DNA from: an uncultured Oscillospiraceae bacterium
GTDB taxonomy: Bacteria; Bacillota; Clostridia; Oscillospirales; Ruminococcaceae
NCBI GenBank assembly: GCA_934456315.1
Contig: CAKSHG010000072.1
Coordinates: forward strand, 1 to 9,725
DNA: 9,725 bases
Direction of reading: 5' to 3'
The translations under genes were made by a program, and so were the position numbers. A model generated the notes under the pieces. The model had not been told where the DNA came from and searched no databases. It worked only from the letters and a program-made list of their open reading frames with translations. Position 1 is the stretch's first letter, and each line of letters opens with the position of its first letter. Positions 6,670-9,725 of this stretch are shown one piece after another.

Positions 6670-7074
6670 ATGATTAAGCTTATCACAGGCAAGAGAGGCA
6701 CCGGCAAGACCAAGATCCTTATCGACGCTATCCACGAGGCAGAGAACAAGTCCAACGGCAACGTTGTTGCTATCCAGAAGGGCTCCTCCCTCAACACCGA
6801 CATCACCCCCAAGGTTCGCCTTATCAACATCGAGGACTACGCAGTAGAGGGCGTTGACGCTTTCTACGGTTTCGTTTCCGGTATCCTGGCTTCCGACTAC
6901 GACTGCACCGACCTGTTCGTAGACGCTACCCTGAAGATCACCGGCAGAGATTACGCTAAGGTAGGCGAGCTGTTCGAGAAGCTGGCTAAGATCTCCGGCG
7001 ACACCGTTATCACCTGCACCATCTCCGCTGATAACTCCGAGCTGCCCGAGTCTATGAAGAAGTTCATCGTTTGA
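6670..7074 (+). CDS. Small P-loop nucleotide-binding protein, unrecognised
   Basis: The 134-residue soluble protein starts with a short beta strand leading into a Walker A motif, GKRGTGKT (7-14). A possible Walker B strand is DLFVDA (81-86), and a late hydrophobic strand, DTVITCTISADNSELP (111-126), could be a sensor-like segment. There is no signal peptide or TM segment. It is about half the size of common P-loop ATPases, so it looks like a minimal ATP- or GTP-binding core, probably acting with partners. I do not recognise the family; small proteins of this kind are sometimes loosely labelled PilT-like, which the sequence does not support. GGAGG (6659-6663) precedes the ATG by 6 nt. An in-frame TTG at 6586 overlaps the pgi stop and has no SD. 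Codon use is as biased as in pgi, which implies high expression. It lies 80 nt after pgi with no promoter visible between. Confidence 0.85.
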   Translation: MIKLITGKRGTGKTKILIDAIHEAENKSNGNVVAIQKGSSLNTDITPKVRLINIEDYAVEGVDAFYGFVSGILASDYDCTDLFVDATLKITGRDYAKVGELFEKLAKISGDTVITCTISADNSELPESMKKFIV

Positions 7075-7090
7075 TTTCTTGCTGACTTTT

Positions 7091-7137
7091 TCAGGCTGGC
7101 GCAGGGCTTACAGGCTCCGCGCCAGCCTGATGATTTT
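7091..7137 (+). terminator. Hairpin terminator after the P-loop gene
   Basis: A perfect 12-bp stem (7091-7102 with 7119-7130; core CAGGCTGGCGC) encloses a 16-nt loop. ATG and a short TTTT (7134-7137) follow. The stem is very stable but the T tract is weak and offset, so termination may be partial. It closes the pgi/P-loop unit. Confidence 0.7.
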
Positions 7138-7144
7138 AGTCAAT

Positions 7145-7246
7145 AATTCTGTTTTGAGCAGGCAATTCGGGCATAAAAGTGACTAATTCAACAAATCCCA
7201 GAATATTTTTTACAATTTGCCCGAAAACCCTTGACAAAACAGAATT
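7145..7246. repeat. 102-bp imperfect inverted repeat spanning the rpmF promoter
   Basis: The arms are 7145-7173 and 7218-7246, 29 nt each, symmetric about 7195.5, with a 44-nt A/T-rich centre. Paired blocks are 12 bp (AATTCTGTTTTG / CAAAACAGAATT), 3 bp and 8 bp (TTCGGGCA / TGCCCGAA), 23 of 29 positions in register. The right arm contains most of the upstream element and the whole rpmF -35 box. The left arm is the same sequence on the other strand, with a degraded -35 (TGCTCA) and a TAAAAT at 7133-7138 on the minus strand. It may be a paired regulator site or a decayed inverted duplication of a promoter. Confidence 0.7.
7217..7227 (+). promoter_or_regulatory. Element TTGCCCGAAAA upstream of the rpmF -35 box
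   Basis: This is identical over 11 bp to the element before pgi at 5117-5127, and it ends 3 bp before the -35 box. An inverted 8-bp copy (TTCGGGCA) lies at 7166-7173. Three copies of the TGCCCGAA core therefore fall in two promoter regions. A binding site is inferred; the cognate protein is unknown. Confidence 0.5.
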
Positions 7247-7259
7247 CGCGTGTTATAAT
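7231..7259 (+). promoter_or_regulatory. Consensus sigma-A promoter of rpmF
   Basis: The -35 box is TTGACA (7231-7236) and the -10 box is TATAAT (7254-7259), with a 17-bp spacer and a TG extension (7251-7252) one base before the -10 box. Every consensus element is matched, so this should be among the strongest promoters in the cell. Predicted transcription start is near 7266. Confidence 0.93.
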
Positions 7260-7278
7260 ATTATGCGTGACTGTAAAA

Positions 7279-7297
7279 GGGTTCATTATATGAACTC
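7279..7297 (+). promoter_or_regulatory. Small hairpin in the rpmF leader
   Basis: An 8-bp stem (7279-7286 with 7290-7297, one G-U) closes a TAT triloop. It sits about 13 nt from the predicted 5' end of the mRNA and 36 nt before the L32 start. It may act as a 5' stabiliser or an L32 contact site; nothing in the sequence settles which. Confidence 0.45.
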
Positions 7298-7333
7298 TTA
7301 GGAAAAGAAATGTTAAATTAAGGGGGTGCAATA

Positions 7334-7516
7334 ATGGCAGTTCCGAAGAGAAAGGTATCCCGCGCAAGACGCGACAAGAGACGTTCACAGGTATGGAAGT
7401 TATCTGCACCGTCCTTCTCTCGCTGCAAGCAGTGCGGTGAGCTCAAGCTCGCTCACAGAGTATGCGGCAATTGCGGTTATTACAATGATAAGGTCGTTAT
7501 CGCTAAGGAAGCATAA
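7334..7516 (+). CDS. rpmF: 50S ribosomal protein L32
   Basis: The 60-residue protein is a full-length bacterial L32 of the large ribosomal subunit. It has the usual N-terminal MAVPKRKVSRARRDKRRS stretch that threads into 23S rRNA. It also has a zinc-binding Cys4 set, C31-x2-C34 and C44-x2-C47, so this is the zinc-dependent (C+) form. AAGGGGG (7320-7326) precedes the ATG by 7 nt. The gene stands alone between its own promoter and terminator; the DUF177 (YceD) gene that often precedes rpmF in bacteria is not upstream here. Confidence 0.98.
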   Translation: MAVPKRKVSRARRDKRRSQVWKLSAPSFSRCKQCGELKLAHRVCGNCGYYNDKVVIAKEA

Positions 7517-7556
7517 TTTGCCTGCATTCAGTAACTAAACACAAGTTTACGGGAAG

Positions 7557-7584
7557 TCCCTCCGGTTCAGCCGGGGGGATTTTT
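7557..7584 (+). terminator. Rho-independent terminator after rpmF
   Basis: A 9-bp GC-rich stem (7557-7565 with 7571-7579, one G-T wobble) has a TTCAG loop and is followed directly by five Ts (7580-7584). This is a classic intrinsic terminator, 40 nt after the L32 stop. Confidence 0.92.
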
Positions 7585-7633
7585 GCTGATTATAAACAAT
7601 TTATAGATTATCGTCAAATATACATTATATTCC

Positions 7634-7662
7634 TTGAAAATACAGCTGAAATATGCTATACT
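7634..7662 (+). promoter_or_regulatory. Sigma-A promoter of the der operon
   Basis: The -35 box is TTGAAA (7634-7639) and the -10 box is TATACT (7657-7662), with a 17-bp spacer and a TG extension (7654-7655). The DNA upstream (7586-7633) is A/T-rich and includes a 15-bp palindrome, TATAAA-CAA-TTTATA, at 7591-7605. Transcription should start near 7669, about 34 nt before der. Confidence 0.85.
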
Positions 7663-7702
7663 ATAACTATATGGCTTTAAAACTGAGAACAGGAGAAATA
7701 AT

Positions 7703-9019
7703 ATGCAGGTAGTAGCAATAGTAGGACGTCCGAATGTCGGGAAGTCCACACTTTTCAATAAGCTGGTGGGTCAGCGCCTGTCCATCGTGGACGACAAGCC
7801 CGGCGTCACCCGCGACCGTATCTACAGCCGCTGCGAGTGGCTCGGAAAGGAATTCATGCTCATCGACACCGGCGGTATCGAACCAAAGACCGACGACGTT
7901 ATCCTCGCGCAGATGAGAGAACAGGCAATGCTCGCCGTTGAGCGCGCGGACGCAATCATTTTCGTCACCGACATCACCACCGGAGTCACCGCCAACGACA
8001 GCGACGTTGCCTCCATGCTGATAAAGAGCGGCAAGCCGGTCGTCCTCGCCGTAAACAAAGTGGACGGCATCGGCGCTCCGCCCCCTGAGATCTACGAGTT
8101 CTACAACCTCGGACTCGGTGACCCTATCCCGGTTTCCTCCGTGCACGGACACGGCACCGGCGACCTGCTCGAAGCTGTTTTCGAGAACCTCCCGCCTGAG
8201 GAGCCTGACGAGTACGACGCCGACGCTATCAAGGTAGCCGTTATCGGCAAGCCGAACGTGGGAAAATCCTCCCTCATCAACCAGATAGCCGGCGAGGAGC
8301 GCTCCATAGTTTCCGACATCGCCGGAACCACCCGCGACGCGATAGACACCGAGATACAGCGCGGCGAGGACAAATTCATCTTCATCGACACCGCCGGAAT
8401 GCGCCGCAAGGCCAAGGTCATCGAGAACATCGAGCATTTCAGCGTTCTCCGCGCGCTCATGGCGGTCGACCGCGCAGACGTGTGCGTTATCGTCATCGAC
8501 GCTACAGTAGGCTTCACGGAGCAGGACAGCAAGGTCGCAGGCTACGCCCACGACAAGGGCAAGGCGTGCGTTATCGCCGTAAACAAGTGGGACGCAGTCG
8601 AGGACAAGACCGACCGCACGATGGACGATTTCCGCAAGAAGCTGGAGATAGATTTCTCATTCATGTCCTACGCGCCGTTCGTGTTCATCTCCGCAAAGAC
8701 GGGTCAGCGCATCGACAAGCTGTTCGAGCTGATAAAGTTCGTTCATGAGCAGCACTGCATGCGTATCTCCACCGGAGTGCTCAACGATATGCTGAACTAC
8801 GCGACTTCCCGCGTTCAGCCGCCGTCAGACAAGGGCAAGCGCCTGAAGATATACTACATGACACAGGCGTCCGTATGCCCGCCTAACTTCGTTATCTTCT
8901 GCAACAGCCGCGAACTGTTCCACTACTCATATCAGCGCTACATTGAGAATCAGCTCCGCGAAACATTCGGGCTGACCGCTACGCCGATAAAGCTCACTAT
9001 CCGCGAAAGAGGCGAGTAA
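7703..9019 (+). CDS. der: Ribosome biogenesis GTPase Der (EngA)
   Basis: The 438-residue protein has the double-GTPase layout unique to Der, which helps assemble the 50S subunit in the cytoplasm. G domain 1 shows GRPNVGKS (8-15), DTGG (55-58) and NKVD (118-121). G domain 2 shows GKPNVGKS (182-189), DTAG (229-232), NKWD (294-297) and SAKTG (330-334). A KH-like domain fills about 350-435. The length is typical and no motif is missing. The start is supported by AGGAG (7691-7695), 7 nt before the ATG. Its stop TAA overlaps the next gene's ATG by one base (TAATG). It is the first gene of an operon that continues into plsY, as in many Firmicutes. Confidence 0.98.
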   Translation: MQVVAIVGRPNVGKSTLFNKLVGQRLSIVDDKPGVTRDRIYSRCEWLGKEFMLIDTGGIEPKTDDVILAQMREQAMLAVERADAIIFVTDITTGVTANDSDVASMLIKSGKPVVLAVNKVDGIGAPPPEIYEFYNLGLGDPIPVSSVHGHGTGDLLEAVFENLPPEEPDEYDADAIKVAVIGKPNVGKSSLINQIAGEERSIVSDIAGTTRDAIDTEIQRGEDKFIFIDTAGMRRKAKVIENIEHFSVLRALMAVDRADVCVIVIDATVGFTEQDSKVAGYAHDKGKACVIAVNKWDAVEDKTDRTMDDFRKKLEIDFSFMSYAPFVFISAKTGQRIDKLFELIKFVHEQHCMRISTGVLNDMLNYATSRVQPPSDKGKRLKIYYMTQASVCPPNFVIFCNSRELFHYSYQRYIENQLRETFGLTATPIKLTIRERGE

Positions 9020-9594
9020 TGAATCAGATCCTGTCGGACTTCATACGCCGCCGCACCGGAATGCTCGTCATCTGCACCGCTATAGCTGCGGGATTCTCCG
9101 CGGCGGCATGGGTGCCGCTCATCTTCTCCGGGAGCTGGGCGGAGTGGTTCCGGATACTCTGGACGATAGGCGCAGCCTTCCTGACCGCTGTTGTGGTTTT
9201 CCTGCTCGTCAAGGCGTTCGTGGATATATTCGGAGTGGCAAGGTGCCGGCTGAAAGAACAGATAGACAAAATGCCGGAGGCGGAACGCAGCGGGCTTATC
9301 GCCGCCTACCCGGCGGCCAGGACCCTCGGGGAGCGCTGGTTCCTGCCGGAGCATATACTGTTCTATACGGCGCGCCGCGCACTGGTGCTCCGCTACGACG
9401 CAATAAAGATGATAATGCTGAAAAATGACGGCGACCTGCTGCTGGTGACCTCCTCCGGAGATGTCACAATGCCGGTGAAGCCCCGCGAAAATGCCGGAGT
9501 ACTGTACGCAGTGCTGCGCAGCAAGAATCCCGACATTAAGCCCGGCAAGGCTGAAAACACAGACAAAGACACGAACAAAACCGAAAGGACATAA
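9019..9594 (+). CDS. Two-TM membrane protein of unknown function
   Basis: The 191-residue protein has two hydrophobic segments (about 14-36 and 45-70), a short linker, and a soluble domain at about 104-172. That domain has strand-rich spacing (RWFLPEHILF, RALVLRYDAI, MIMLKNDGDLLLVTSSGD), reminiscent of small PH-like domains in uncharacterised Clostridia membrane proteins. A charged Lys/Thr/Asn tail follows (173-191). I cannot name a function. The ATG shares one base with the der stop (TAATG), and an AGAGG stretch sits inside the end of der, so translation is probably coupled. PlsY begins 6 nt after its stop. Firmicute der and plsY are often direct neighbours, so this gene is an insertion into that pair, possibly linked to ribosome assembly or to phospholipid synthesis at the membrane. 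Confidence 0.82.
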   Translation: MNQILSDFIRRRTGMLVICTAIAAGFSAAAWVPLIFSGSWAEWFRILWTIGAAFLTAVVVFLLVKAFVDIFGVARCRLKEQIDKMPEAERSGLIAAYPAARTLGERWFLPEHILFYTARRALVLRYDAIKMIMLKNDGDLLLVTSSGDVTMPVKPRENAGVLYAVLRSKNPDIKPGKAENTDKDTNKTERT

Positions 9595-9600
9595 CACACG

Positions 9601-9725
9601 ATGATATGGCTCTGTTATATAATCATGATAGCTGTTCCCTATCTTCTAGGCGGCATTAATACATCAATTATAGTCACGAAGCTTAAAACCGGAAAGGATA
9701 TCCGCACAATGGGCAGCGGCAACGC
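9601..9725 (+). CDS. plsY: Glycerol-3-phosphate acyltransferase PlsY (5' part, truncated by window end)
   Basis: Forty-one residues are visible. A hydrophobic N-terminal TM segment is followed by LLGGINTSIIVTKLKTGKDI and then RTMGSGN, which match the first conserved block of PlsY (the glycine-rich LLGS / G-x-DIR-x-x-GSGN pattern). PlsY is a polytopic membrane enzyme that transfers an acyl group from acyl-phosphate to glycerol 3-phosphate, making lysophosphatidic acid, the first step of phospholipid synthesis. AAAGGA (9584-9589) lies 11 nt before the ATG. The gene is third in the der operon; gpsA, which makes its substrate, often follows in related genomes but lies outside the window if present. 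Confidence 0.93.
   Translation, partial: MIWLCYIIMIAVPYLLGGINTSIIVTKLKTGKDIRTMGSGN

Noticed and set aside
7591..7605. A/T palindrome TATAAA-CAA-TTTATA upstream of der
   Set aside because: It lies in very A/T-rich DNA where such symmetry is common, and no second copy is present; mentioned only in the der promoter entry.
7667..8551. 294-codon minus-strand ORF opposite der
   Set aside because: Shadow of the biased der reading frame; no domain and no promoter or SD of its own.

Overview
The window looks like chromosomal core sequence from a low-to-mid GC Clostridia-type Firmicute. It resembles a Ruminococcus-like Oscillospiraceae member, but that is inferred from gene content and style, not from a search. 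The support is strong Shine-Dalgarno (SD) sites of the AGGAGG type, consensus sigma-A promoters, a Cys4 L32 protein, a stand-alone YpsC-type RNA methyltransferase, and the der to plsY gene order known from Firmicutes. I saw no tRNA, rRNA, CRISPR array, transposase or integrase.

Layout: positions 1-4311 carry a leftward transcription unit. A consensus promoter (4348-4376) drives a THUMP/class I SAM RNA methyltransferase, then a 729-residue membrane transglutaminase, then a DUF58 protein that runs off the left edge. The last two overlap by 4 nt (GTGA), so they are probably translationally coupled and work together at the membrane. A back-to-back promoter (4386-4414) drives a small lipoprotein of unknown function, closed by a hairpin terminator.

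Positions 5117-7137 hold pgi (glucose-6-phosphate isomerase), with its own promoter and a structured 80-nt leader. It is followed by an unrecognised 134-residue P-loop protein with the same high-expression codon style, then a terminator. Positions 7145-7584 hold rpmF (ribosomal protein L32), with a near-perfect promoter and a strong terminator. Positions 7634-9725 hold der, an unrecognised two-TM membrane protein and the start of plsY, closely packed as one operon.

The least explained part is regulatory. An 11-bp sequence (TTGCCCGAAAA, or ACA-N2-TTGCCCGAAAA) sits directly upstream of the -35 box of both pgi and rpmF. In front of rpmF the element is one arm of a 102-bp imperfect inverted repeat (23 of 29 arm positions paired) that covers the -35 box. 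This suggests an undescribed operator or activator site shared by a glycolytic gene and a ribosomal protein gene. All five promoters called here have exactly 17-bp spacers. No gene-free stretch exceeds 300 bases. The largest gaps (5022-5248, 7075-7333, 7517-7702) are filled by the terminators, promoters and leaders listed. Most of the window is ordinary housekeeping sequence, and I see no defence system or mobile element.
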